In this document: piece after piece, positions 1-5,399 of the stretch | How the letters are laid out: every line of letters starts with the position of its first letter | Position numbering within the stretch: position 1 is the stretch's first letter | Assembly: GCA_021777365.1 (NCBI GenBank) | Contig: JAJYDP010000267.1 | Span: 1 to 6,903, forward strand | Direction of reading: 5' to 3' | Source: Chloroflexota bacterium | GTDB taxonomy: Bacteria > Chloroflexota > Limnocylindria > Limnocylindrales > CSP1-4 | Length of the DNA: 6,903 nt | Position numbers and translations under genes: made by a program | Notes under the pieces: generated by a model | What the model was told of the DNA's origin: nothing | The model's database searches: none | Seen by the model: only the letters and a program-made list of their open reading frames with translations

Positions 1-2
1 AT

Positions 3-923
3 CTCTCGTCGGGCTTCTGCGTGGACCCTATCGAGAAGAAGCCGCTCAACCACTTCCTGCCGGGCAGCTCGGTCTTCTCCTTCGGCACGGCCGGATGCAA
101 CCTCGCCTGCCGGTTCTGCCAGAACTGGGACATCTCCAAGTCGCGGGAGCAGGACACCCTGGCCGACGCCGCGTCGCCCGAGGCGATCGCCGCCACCGCA
201 CAGCGGCTGGGCTGCGCGTCGGTCGCCTTCACCTACAACGACCCGGTGATCTTCGCCGAGTACGCCATGGACACGGCGGACGCCTGCCACGCGCTGGGCA
301 TCCGGACGGTGGCCGTGACCGCCGGGTACATCAACCCGGAACCCCGGGCCGAGTTCTTCCGGCACATGGACGCGGCCAACGTGGACCTCAAGGGCTTCAC
401 CGAGGCCTTCTACCAGGACCTCTGCGCGGCCCGGCTGGCGCCCGTGCTCGACACGTTGCGCCACCTGGTGCGCGAGACGGATGTGTGGGTGGAGATCACG
501 ACGCTCCTCATCCCGGGCCGCAACGACTCCGACGGCGAGATCGACGCGATGACCCGCTGGATCGCGGGCGAGCTCGGACCCGACGTGCCGCTCCACTTCA
601 CCGCCTTCCACCCCGACTTCCGGATGCTCGACGTGCCACCCACCCCGGCAGCCACGCTGACGCGGGCACGCGAGATCGCGCTGGCGAACGGCGTGCGCTA
701 CGTGTACACGGGCAACGTCCACGATCGTCGCGGCCAGTCCACCTACTGCCACGGCTGCGGTGCGCAGCTCATCGAGCGCGACTGGTACGAGCTGGGCACG
801 TACCGCGTCACCGATGACGGCCGCTGCGGCAACTGCGGCGTCGTGATCCCGGGCGTCTTCGCCGGTCCCCCGGGCCGCTGGGGCTCGCGGCGCCAGCCCG
901 TGCGGATGACGGCGTCCACGTAG
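3..923 (+). CDS. amrS: AmmeMemoRadiSam-type radical SAM enzyme (5'-truncated)
   Basis: This is a radical SAM iron-sulfur enzyme related to pyruvate formate-lyase activases, of the group often found with AMMECR1 and Memo domain proteins. Its substrate is not established. The reading frame is open to the left edge. Residues coded from position 3 (LSSGFC, then VDPIEKKPLNHF) match the family's internal N-terminal motif, so GTG at 21 is an internal valine and the true start lies outside the window. Numbering from that valine, the cluster motif is C26-x3-C30-x2-C33 in CNLACRFCQNW. Further family-like blocks are TYNDP (71-75), VDLKGF (121-126), LLIPGRNDSD (162-171) and YTGNVHD (229-235). The C-terminus has two CxxC pairs (C243/C246 and C269/C272), probably a zinc- or cluster-binding knuckle. 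The AMMECR1/Memo partner is not visible and may lie upstream. The family call is confident; the biochemical role is open. Confidence 0.93.
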   Translation, partial: LSSGFCVDPIEKKPLNHFLPGSSVFSFGTAGCNLACRFCQNWDISKSREQDTLADAASPEAIAATAQRLGCASVAFTYNDPVIFAEYAMDTADACHALGIRTVAVTAGYINPEPRAEFFRHMDAANVDLKGFTEAFYQDLCAARLAPVLDTLRHLVRETDVWVEITTLLIPGRNDSDGEIDAMTRWIAGELGPDVPLHFTAFHPDFRMLDVPPTPAATLTRAREIALANGVRYVYTGNVHDRRGQSTYCHGCGAQLIERDWYELGTYRVTDDGRCGNCGVVIPGVFAGPPGRWGSRRQPVRMTAST

Positions 924-960
924 CAGCGTACCGAAGGGTCGCCGAGCCGCCGCGCCGGTC

Positions 961-987
961 GCCGGCCCGCCGCGCCGCCGGGCCGGC
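961..987 (+). terminator. GC hairpin downstream of amrS, possible terminator
   Basis: A perfect 9-bp inverted repeat (GCCGGCCCG / CGGGCCGGC) with a 9-nt loop begins 37 nt after the amrS stop. No T-tract follows, so it is not a canonical intrinsic terminator. It could be a hairpin-only terminator of the kind proposed for high-GC bacteria, or an mRNA-stabilising structure. Confidence 0.4.
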
Positions 988-1062
988 TCGTCGTGCCGGT
1001 TCGCGGGCCCGACTGTCACGGACCCGACACGCCGGTGAATCGTCGATCGGTGGATAAACAGG

Positions 1063-1092
1063 TTGACCCGACGCATCCGGGCGGCGGAGAAT
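1063..1092 (+). promoter_or_regulatory. Candidate sigma70-type promoter before the two small genes
   Basis: TTGACC (1063-1068, 5/6 to the -35 consensus) and GAGAAT (1087-1092, 4/6 to the -10 consensus) are separated by 18 nt. Transcription would start near 1099, giving a leader of about 115 nt before ATG 1214. This stretch between amrS and the small genes (924-1213) otherwise shows only the hairpin at 961-987. The promoter is inferred from sequence match alone. Confidence 0.35.
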
Positions 1093-1213
1093 CCGGGTAT
1101 CGACGGAAGGCGACGAGGTGCGGCGCGAATTCCGGGCCGCCTGAGCCGTACCCCAGCCACTGGCGAGACCGATCCGCCGGGAAGTGCGTACAGCGTCCTC
1201 GCGATTGGTAGCC

Positions 1214-1453
1214 ATGTCTGTTCACAGCGCGTACCACCTCGATTGCCCTTCGGCTTCTCCCTGCACGGTCGACCGGCGTGCGCTCGCTCTCTGGCCCGGG
1301 CTCGACCGCCGCGCGCTCGCGCGGTGCCGGCACGACCCGATCCGGATCGCCCGCCTGGTCGCCCACCGGTCCAGCCTCGCGCCATCGGCGATCCGGTCGC
1401 TCCTCTCCGTGCCCACCATCACGCCCGAGGAAGCGGCCACCTGGTTCGGGTGA
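1214..1453 (+). CDS. Small hypothetical protein, 79 residues
   Basis: A small soluble protein of unknown function. It has GC-biased third codon positions and helical, Arg/Ala/Leu-rich composition, with the word DRRALA occurring twice (20-25 and 31-36). This is followed by DPIRIARLVAHR (41-52) and an acidic, aromatic end, PEEAATWFG. It has two cysteines near the N-terminus (11 and 17) and one at 38. I recall similar short proteins with an LDRRALARC-type core in environmental Chloroflexota genomes, but cannot confirm this here. ATG 1214 is chosen because the recognisable part lies after it. GTG 1184 is an in-frame alternative adding 10 residues. Neither start has a clear Shine-Dalgarno sequence. 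The next gene begins 18 nt after the stop in the same direction, so the two are probably co-transcribed. Confidence 0.62.
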   Translation: MSVHSAYHLDCPSASPCTVDRRALALWPGLDRRALARCRHDPIRIARLVAHRSSLAPSAIRSLLSVPTITPEEAATWFG

Positions 1454-1471
1454 CGGACCCGTCCTGTCCGG

Positions 1472-1714
1472 ATGGTCGACGACACGACGGAGGTCGTCCT
1501 GGTCGGCGGGCCCGATGACGGCGGGATCGCCACGGTGAGCGGAACGCCGGTGACGATTCGCGTGTCCGAAGAACGGCTGCCGTTCACCCGGCCGACGCTG
1601 ACGCGTGCGTCCTACACGGTGGAAGGGTTCTACCGCGCCACCGGGGAGCGGCGCGACGGCCGGCCCGTCTACCGCTGGAACGGGTGGCGCTCGCGCCCCT
1701 GGGCGGGACGGTAG
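1472..1714 (+). CDS. Small hypothetical protein with VLVGGPDDGG motif, 80 residues
   Basis: A short protein of unknown function with a likely all-beta fold. The N-terminal part (8-18, VVLVGGPDDGG) is a strand-turn motif that I recall from small bacterial and phage-associated hypothetical proteins. The second half (YTVEGFYRATGERRDGRPVY, about 49-68) looks like a beta-hairpin ending in a tyrosine/tryptophan-rich tail (VYRWNGWRSRPW). No membrane segment or signal peptide is seen. ATG 1472 is the first start after the upstream gene's TGA, which is in the same frame. No strong Shine-Dalgarno sequence precedes it, so translation may depend on the upstream gene. Coding status rests on alternating beta-type sequence, codon bias and position. 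The function is unknown. Confidence 0.65.
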   Translation: MVDDTTEVVLVGGPDDGGIATVSGTPVTIRVSEERLPFTRPTLTRASYTVEGFYRATGERRDGRPVYRWNGWRSRPWAGR

Positions 1715-1844
1715 GCCACCGGCACAGGGCGGCAGGCGTCCCCGCACAGGTCGGCAGGAAGCCCCGGGGGCAGGGTTCGCGGGGGGCCCTGACGCGTTCG
1801 AGCCGCCGCAGCAGGCGCCGCAGGTCTCCCCGGGCGAGACACGC

Positions 1845-1850
1845 TACCGT
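1845..1850 (+). promoter_or_regulatory. Possible -10 element (TACCGT) for the 40-residue membrane protein gene
   Basis: TACCGT fits the TANNNT pattern and would place a transcription start near 1857, about 23 nt before GTG 1880. No good -35 is visible. A perfect 10-nt palindrome (GCGGATCCGC, 1853-1862) lies across the expected start point, just before the Shine-Dalgarno sequence. Confidence 0.3.
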
Positions 1851-1879
1851 ACGCGGATCCGCATCCTGGAGGAGACGTC

Positions 1880-2002
1880 GTGCCGCTCGCCCTCACCCTG
1901 CTGGGGTTCCACTTCTCGGGCCGTCTCGCGCTCGAGCTCTTCGTGGTCGTCGCGGTGGTGGTCGTCCTGGGCTGGTACCTGCTGGTGCGCCGGCGCGCCT
2001 GA
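1880..2002 (+). CDS. Small single-span membrane protein, 40 residues
   Basis: The frame starts at GTG 1880 and ends at TGA 2000-2002. A textbook Shine-Dalgarno sequence GGAGGA (1868-1873) lies 6 nt before the GTG, the best ribosome binding site in this half of the window. The product starts MPLALTLLGFHFSGRL. A hydrophobic helix runs roughly from residue 16 to 36 (valine/leucine-rich, with GWYLLV at its end), and the protein finishes with the positive tail RRRA. This predicts one membrane helix, with the Arg-rich C-terminus in the cytoplasm by the positive-inside rule. It is too short for ordinary gene finders. The function is unknown. It could be a membrane-anchored regulator, a subunit of a larger complex or a toxin-like peptide. 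No antitoxin-like partner is evident. A GC hairpin follows 2 nt after the stop. Confidence 0.68.
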   Translation: MPLALTLLGFHFSGRLALELFVVVAVVVVLGWYLLVRRRA

Positions 2003-2003
2003 G

Positions 2004-2022
2004 GCCGGCGGTGGGAGCCGGC
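2004..2022 (+). terminator. GC hairpin directly after the 40-residue gene
   Basis: GCCGGC (2004-2009) pairs with GCCGGC (2017-2022) around a 7-nt loop, starting 2 nt after the TGA. No T-tract follows. It is possibly a hairpin-type terminator separating this gene from the leaderless gene at 2065. Confidence 0.35.
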
Positions 2023-2052
2023 ACATCCCGGCCGCCCACTGGACGGCGCCCG

Positions 2053-2058
2053 TAGCAT
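2053..2058 (+). promoter_or_regulatory. -10 hexamer TAGCAT placing transcription start at ATG 2065
   Basis: TAGCAT fits TANNNT and ends 6 nt before ATG 2065, the spacing expected when transcription begins on the A of the start codon. No Shine-Dalgarno sequence is present before this ATG. Together these indicate a leaderless mRNA. No clear -35 is seen. Confidence 0.55.
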
Positions 2059-2064
2059 TGCGCC

Positions 2065-2667
2065 ATGATCGAGCTCGAGGCGTACGCGGCCGACTGCCGG
2101 GTCCGGGGCGGGATCGAGCTCGGCGACGCGCGTCTCAGCGACGTGCTCAACGGCAGCCGCGAGCTGGTCATTCGCGGGGCGCGCCTCGAGAGCCTGGCCG
2201 ACGGGCACGTCGTGGAGGCGGACGAGATCGCGGTCGGCCTCGACGAGCTGCACGCCGTCGTTGCGGCGGGCCCGCGCGGGGACAGCGCACGCCGCGTGCG
2301 CACGCACGTGACCCGCGTCGAGGTGGACCTGGGCCCGTACCGCGTCGAGGGGGCGCTGCACGGGCTGCCGGCCGGCGACCCGCTGGGCATGATCCTGCGC
2401 CGGCCTCCGTGGGTGCCGCTGACCGACGCGAAGATCACCTACCATCGCGGCACGGGACCGGTGACCGACGAGGTCGAGACGCTCCTGGTGAACCGGGAAC
2501 TCGCGCGCTCGATGCGGCCCGTGGAGGGCGAGGCCGCGGTCCTTCGCTGGGAGGCCGTCAACCCGCTTCCCGGGGGGCCGCGCCCGGCTGCGCCTCCATC
2601 TCCGCCTCCGTCCCCGCCGCCCGGATCGGCGCACCCGGAGGCCGAGCCGGCCCACCGCGGGGAGTAG
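2065..2667 (+). CDS. Hypothetical protein with duplicated beta-rich domain and Pro-rich tail, 200 residues
   Basis: A soluble protein with no signal peptide or membrane helix. It contains two copies of one domain. Residues about 10-66 (CRVRGGIEL, ARLSDVLN, HVVEADEIAVGLDEL) align with about 90-150 (PYRVEGALHG, DPLGMILR, GPVTDEVETLLVNREL). Each copy has a strand with an RVxG-type word, a short helix ending in LN or LR, and two further strands leading to a charged Glu-Leu ending. I recall single and double versions of this RVxG...LSDxLN domain in bacterial hypothetical proteins, with no known function. The last 30 residues are low-complexity and proline-rich (PSPPPSPPP), probably disordered. The start is ATG 2065, supported by the leaderless-type -10. 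It lies convergent to the SDR gene. Coding is near certain; the function is unknown. Confidence 0.85.
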   Translation: MIELEAYAADCRVRGGIELGDARLSDVLNGSRELVIRGARLESLADGHVVEADEIAVGLDELHAVVAAGPRGDSARRVRTHVTRVEVDLGPYRVEGALHGLPAGDPLGMILRRPPWVPLTDAKITYHRGTGPVTDEVETLLVNRELARSMRPVEGEAAVLRWEAVNPLPGGPRPAAPPSPPPSPPPGSAHPEAEPAHRGE

Positions 2668-2673
2668 CGGTTC

Positions 2674-2689
2674 CGGGTCCGCGGGCCCG
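2674..2689 (+). terminator. Hairpin after the duplicated-domain gene
   Basis: CGGGTC / GGCCCG forms a 6-bp stem, with one G-U wobble in the + strand RNA, around a CGCG loop, starting 7 nt after the TAG stop. No T-tract is present. It is a weak terminator candidate in the convergent gap. Confidence 0.3.
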
Positions 2690-2739
2690 TCCGCAGGCAC
2701 GCGTCCATCACCGGGCGGAGCCGGCTGACCGTGCGGAGC

Positions 2740-2754
2740 GCCCGCGCTGCGGGC
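2740..2754 (-). terminator. Hairpin at the end of the SDR gene
   Basis: GCCCGC (2740-2745) and GCGGGC (2749-2754) form a perfect 6-bp stem with a 3-nt loop that overlaps the last base of the SDR stop codon. It lies in the 86-nt gap between two convergent genes, where it might act in both directions. No T-tract is visible on either strand. Confidence 0.3.
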
Positions 2755-3560
2755 TACCAGGTCGGGTGCGCCAGCATGCCGCCATCGACCACCAGGTTGG
2801 TGCCCGAGACGAAGCGCGCCATGGGCGATGCGAGGAAGAGCACCGCGTCGGCGACATCGCCTGGCGTCACCAGGTGCCCCAGGGGGGCGTGCGCCCGCCA
2901 CCGCCGTACGCCGTCGGGCCAGTTCCGCTCCAGTTCCGCGTTCCAGGTCAGCCCGGGTGAGACCGCGTTGACGCGGATGCGGTGCCTGCCGAGCTCGAGG
3001 GCGGCCGCCCGCGTCAGCATGAGGACCCCGGACTTGCTCGCCGCGTAGTGGCCGTGGTCCAAGGCGGGCTGGAGCCCCTCGATCGACGCCACGTTGACCA
3101 CGGCGCCTCCGGACCCCTGGCCGATGAAGATCCGGGCCGCCTCTCGCGTGCACAGGAAGACGCCCCGCAGGTTGGTGGCCAGCATGGCGTCCCAGTCGGC
3201 CGCTGCCTGGTCCAGCAGCGCGCGGGACGGCTGGATCCCGGCGCAGTTCACCAGGACGTCCAGGCGACCGAACGCGTCGACGGCCGCGTCGAGCGCAGGG
3301 CCCACCTGGCCCTCGTCGGTCAGGTCGAGCGGAACCGCCATCGCGGTGCCACCCCGGTCGCGGATCCGCGCAACGGTACCGCCCGGCGCCTCGTCCGCGG
3401 AACGCGCCGCCACGGCCACCGCGGCACCCGCCTCCGCGAGCCGCTCCGCGACGGCCGCGCCGATTCCCCGGCTGGCGCCGGTGACGAACGCGGCGGAGTC
3501 ACGCAGGTCGAGCAGCCGATCCACTGGCGGCACCGGGAAGGGGAGCCCGTCGCTGTCCAT
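2754..3560 (-). CDS. SDR-family NAD(P)-dependent oxidoreductase, 268 residues
   Basis: A cytoplasmic classical short-chain dehydrogenase/reductase with a Rossmann fold. It catalyses NAD(P)-linked oxidation or reduction of an alcohol/carbonyl substrate that cannot be named from sequence. The visible signature is complete: cofactor glycine motif TGASRGIG (27-34), NCAG (105-108, a common variant of NNAG), the catalytic tetrad N130, S159, Y172 and K176 (YAASK), and the C-terminal VVDGG (257-261). Arg53 after the second strand, with no acidic residue there, hints at NADP preference. ATG 3560 is preferred over longer in-frame starts because AGGAGGA (3565-3571 on this strand) sits 4 nt away and the length is normal for the family. 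Upstream is a repeat-rich spacer, then the cupin gene on the same strand. The family is sure and the substrate unknown; the usual database label would be a 3-oxoacyl-ACP reductase FabG-like protein. Confidence 0.93.
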   Translation of the reverse strand: MDSDGLPFPVPPVDRLLDLRDSAAFVTGASRGIGAAVAERLAEAGAAVAVAARSADEAPGGTVARIRDRGGTAMAVPLDLTDEGQVGPALDAAVDAFGRLDVLVNCAGIQPSRALLDQAAADWDAMLATNLRGVFLCTREAARIFIGQGSGGAVVNVASIEGLQPALDHGHYAASKSGVLMLTRAAALELGRHRIRVNAVSPGLTWNAELERNWPDGVRRWRAHAPLGHLVTPGDVADAVLFLASPMARFVSGTNLVVDGGMLAHPTW

Positions 3561-3584
3561 GGAATCCTCCTCAGAAGCCAGCTG

Positions 3585-3596
3585 CGGGCCGGCCCG
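3585..3596. repeat. 12-nt perfect palindrome upstream of the SDR gene
   Basis: CGGGCCGGCCCG is a perfect 12-nt palindrome next to the repeat array and about 25 nt before the SDR start. It could be a protein-binding site, but GC-only palindromes arise easily in this base composition. Confidence 0.3.
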
Positions 3597-3671
3597 GCAC
3601 GTCCGCGGTGCGGCCGGGCATCCCCGGTGCGACTGGGCACGTCCGCGGTGCACCGGGCATCCCCGGTGCGA
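3596..3671 (-). repeat. Duplicated ~37-nt unit (four degenerate sub-repeats) between cupin and SDR genes
   Basis: Two near-identical copies lie at 3596-3632 and 3636-3671, differing only by GG versus A at one junction, with a period of 40 nt. Read on the - strand, each copy splits into two related sub-units starting GCACCG, at 3669, 3651, 3630 and 3611 (spacing 18, 21 and 19 nt). Their consensus is roughly GCACCGSGGAYGYSCC. The copy nearest the cupin gene also forms a perfect hairpin: 8-bp stem GCACCGGG / CCCGGTGC with a 4-nt loop at 3650-3669, starting 2 nt after the cupin stop. The matching stem in the other copy is reduced to 5 bp. It could be an intergenic terminator or processing hairpin, or an array of regulator sites controlling the SDR gene. 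Confidence 0.75.
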
Positions 3672-4130
3672 TCAGAAGCGACAGACGCGCCGAATCCGTT
3701 CGTCGTGCGCAGGGTACCGCCCCGCCATCTCCCCCCATCGCGCGAACTCGACCACCGCGTCAGAGTAGGGCGGGGCCATGAACGTCGAGACCAGGCTCCA
3801 GTCGCCCATCGGCTCCGCCGCCTGCCAGGTCCCCGGCGGCACCACCAGCTGGGGCCGCTCGCCGGCCTCCAGGTCGGGGCCCAGGACCGGCTCGGTGACC
3901 GTGCCGGTCGGATCGACGAGGAGCATCCGGAGCGGGGCCCCGGCGTGGTGGGCCCAGATCTCCAGGTGGGCCAGCCGGTGCAGCGCCGAGAAGTCCGGGC
4001 GCTGCACCAGGAAGTAGATCGCACTGGCCCGGTCGTCGCGCCAGGTCTCGCCGACGAACCCGCCCTCCGGCAGGAGCGGCACCAGGCCGAGCAGTTCCAC
4101 CACCCGCCGGGCAGTCAGCGGCGTGCTCAC
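3672..4130 (-). CDS. DUF985-type cupin domain protein, 152 residues
   Basis: A small single-domain cupin of the family that includes yeast YML079w (cupin_5/DUF985). It has a beta-barrel fold and no settled enzymatic function. Family words are visible in order: PEGGFVGETWR (21-31), SAIYFLV (36-42), FSALHRLAHLEIW (47-59), HHAGAPL (61-67), LGPDLEAGERPQLVVPPGTWQAA (83-105) and MAPPY (118-122). The barrel would bring H51, E57 and H61/H62 close together, as in metal- or ligand-binding cupins. The usual APGF word is changed to APPY here. The start is GTG 4130, overlapping the upstream membrane gene's TGA by 4 nt, with a GGAGGAGG-like sequence about 10 nt before it. The overlap points to translational coupling. 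The SDR gene follows after a 111-nt repeat-containing spacer. Confidence 0.9.
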   Translation of the reverse strand: MSTPLTARRVVELLGLVPLLPEGGFVGETWRDDRASAIYFLVQRPDFSALHRLAHLEIWAHHAGAPLRMLLVDPTGTVTEPVLGPDLEAGERPQLVVPPGTWQAAEPMGDWSLVSTFMAPPYSDAVVEFARWGEMAGRYPAHDERIRRVCRF

Positions 4131-5161
4131 GATCCACCAGCCTCCTCCGCGTCGCGGGCGGCCGCGTGCTCCCCGGCCAGCGCGAACTGCAGGCTGACAT
4201 ACGCCAACAGGTCGACCGCCAGGCCGCCCAGCCCGGCGAGCTGCGAGCCGTAGAAGACGAAGACCTGGGTGACCAGGATCCAGGTGAGGAGCCCGCGCTG
4301 GAACCAGCGGTATGCCGACACCCGCGAGCCCGGGAATGCCACCACGCCGCGCGCCACCAGGCCTGCCCCCGCCAGCGTCGAGAGCGCCTCCCCGGCGCGC
4401 GACACGGTCCAGGTCTGGCTGGTGCCCCCGATCGTCACCGCCAGCGTCAGCACCCCCGCCACGGCCGCGACGGTGTACACGACCACGGCAGCGACCAGCA
4501 CGCGATCGAACCAGTCGTTGGCCGCGAGGCGCCGGTACGCCGCGACCAGCCGGGCCGGCAGCGCCTCATACCAGGCCTCGTGCTCCGCCGCGACGGGCAG
4601 GGCGTCGACGTATCGGCGTACGTCGCGGGCCAGCGAGGAGCCCGCCGGCGCCCGACGGAGCAGCGCGCGGAGCCGTGCCCGGTCGCTCGGCTCGATCGGG
4701 CGCTCCAGGTGTCCCTCGAGCAGGTCGAGCGCGTTGGCCAGCGACTCGCGCGGGGTCAGCTCCTGCTGCCCGGCGATCGCCCGCGAGACCAGGAAGAGCG
4801 CCACGAAGACGACATAGATGATCGCGACCGCCGGCCGGAAGAAGTAGTTGTTGTCGGAGGTCAGGAACTTGCCGATCTCGTCGATGAAGGTGCCGAAGCC
4901 CAGCCCCGCCACCACCGCGGCGACGTGCTGCACCGGGCGGTCCAGCCAGGCCAGCAGCATGCCGAGGGCGACCAGCATGAGGAGGCCGCCCCACAGCATG
5001 TGGGCGATGTGCAGCCCGCCCCCGCCCACGCGCGGGTAGCCGGTCGCCGCCAGGAACGCCCGGATCCCCAGGAACGAGACGACGGCCGCCACGAAGAACG
5101 ACTCGAACAGTGCCGGAGCATCGGCGTTGCGGAGGTGATGGGCCGGAGAGACCGATCTCAC
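4127..5161 (-). CDS. Multi-span membrane protein of unknown function, 344 residues
   Basis: An integral membrane protein. From GTG 5161, hydrophobic segments lie at about 22-40, 51-72, 78-93, 109-129, 219-245, 259-276 and 289-328 (probably two spans), giving about eight helices. A soluble helical, charged stretch (131-215) divides them into two halves. The most striking block is GFGTFIDEIGKFLTSDNNYFF (88-108), with Asp, Glu and Lys inside or beside a membrane segment. Such residues could line a transport path or bind a metal, but this is inference. I recall similar unannotated proteins in Chloroflexota and actinobacteria. GTG 5161 is chosen over the longer frame from 5236 because the extra 25 residues are Arg/Pro-rich. 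A TATCCT -10 also sits 7 nt before this GTG, as for a leaderless mRNA. It is the first gene of a - strand unit and overlaps the cupin gene by 4 nt. Confidence 0.8.
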   Translation of the reverse strand: MRSVSPAHHLRNADAPALFESFFVAAVVSFLGIRAFLAATGYPRVGGGGLHIAHMLWGGLLMLVALGMLLAWLDRPVQHVAAVVAGLGFGTFIDEIGKFLTSDNNYFFRPAVAIIYVVFVALFLVSRAIAGQQELTPRESLANALDLLEGHLERPIEPSDRARLRALLRRAPAGSSLARDVRRYVDALPVAAEHEAWYEALPARLVAAYRRLAANDWFDRVLVAAVVVYTVAAVAGVLTLAVTIGGTSQTWTVSRAGEALSTLAGAGLVARGVVAFPGSRVSAYRWFQRGLLTWILVTQVFVFYGSQLAGLGGLAVDLLAYVSLQFALAGEHAAARDAEEAGGS

Positions 5162-5168
5162 GCGCGGC

Positions 5169-5174
5169 AGGATA
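5169..5174 (-). promoter_or_regulatory. -10 hexamer TATCCT placing transcription start at GTG 5161
   Basis: Read on the - strand, TATCCT (TANNNT type) is followed by 7 nt and then GTG 5161. This is the geometry of a leaderless transcript and it supports the shorter start of the membrane protein gene. No clear -35 is seen. Confidence 0.55.
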
Positions 5175-5373
5175 CGTCCCGAGTGTGCCGCTCGCCTGCA
5201 GGGTTCCCGCGGCGGGATCTGCGAACGCCGCGGCACAAGACGACAAGGGCCGACCGCCGGGCGACACGCGTGTGGCTGCAGCCGCGGATGCCCCCCCGCA
5301 GGCTCGTGGACGCCCCACCAGCACGAGGTTCAGGACTATAGTGTGACTGCTAGGGCCCAATCAGCCCTTGACA

Positions 5374-5383
5374 ATCTGCAGAT
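5374..5383. promoter_or_regulatory. 10-nt palindrome ATCTGCAGAT, possible operator
   Basis: A perfect palindrome centred about 22 nt before the -35 of the secreted-protein promoter. It lies between two TTGAC words (5368 and 5400) and inside a CCCTT...AAGGG inverted pair (5365-5369 and 5395-5399). The location suits an activator or repressor site. No regulator can be named. Confidence 0.35.
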
Positions 5384-5399
5384 CGATGTTCTCGAAGGG

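Noticed and set aside
1049..1057. DnaA-box-like word (GGTGGATAA, 8/9 to TGTGGATAA)
   Set aside because: A single near-match with no second box, no AT-rich unwinding segment and no dnaA or dnaN nearby; chance is sufficient.
808..1215. 135-residue - strand frame across the end of amrS and the following gap
   Set aside because: It overlaps the amrS 3' end, is strongly Arg/Ser/Ala-biased, and has no recognisable motif or ribosome binding site.
1605..2960. 451-residue + strand frame
   Set aside because: The product is low-complexity Arg/Gly/Pro sequence typical of an out-of-frame read through GC-rich genes. It overlaps four better-supported genes.
1669..3153. 494-residue - strand frame
   Set aside because: Arg/Ala/Pro-rich shadow antisense to the 2065 gene and out of frame with the SDR gene.
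3561..3653. Longer SDR start at 3653 (299 residues)
   Set aside because: The extra 31 residues are translated from the repeat array. The ideal AGGAGGA ribosome binding site and normal family length support ATG 3560.
2982..5341. Long + strand frames (2982..4253 and 4166..5341)
   Set aside because: Both are shadows opposite the SDR, cupin and membrane genes, rich in Arg/Gln/His/Asp and lacking any family motif.
5110..5346. 78-residue + strand frame in the divergent region
   Set aside because: It overlaps the start of the membrane gene, has Ala/Pro/Arg-rich composition and no ribosome binding site or conserved motif.
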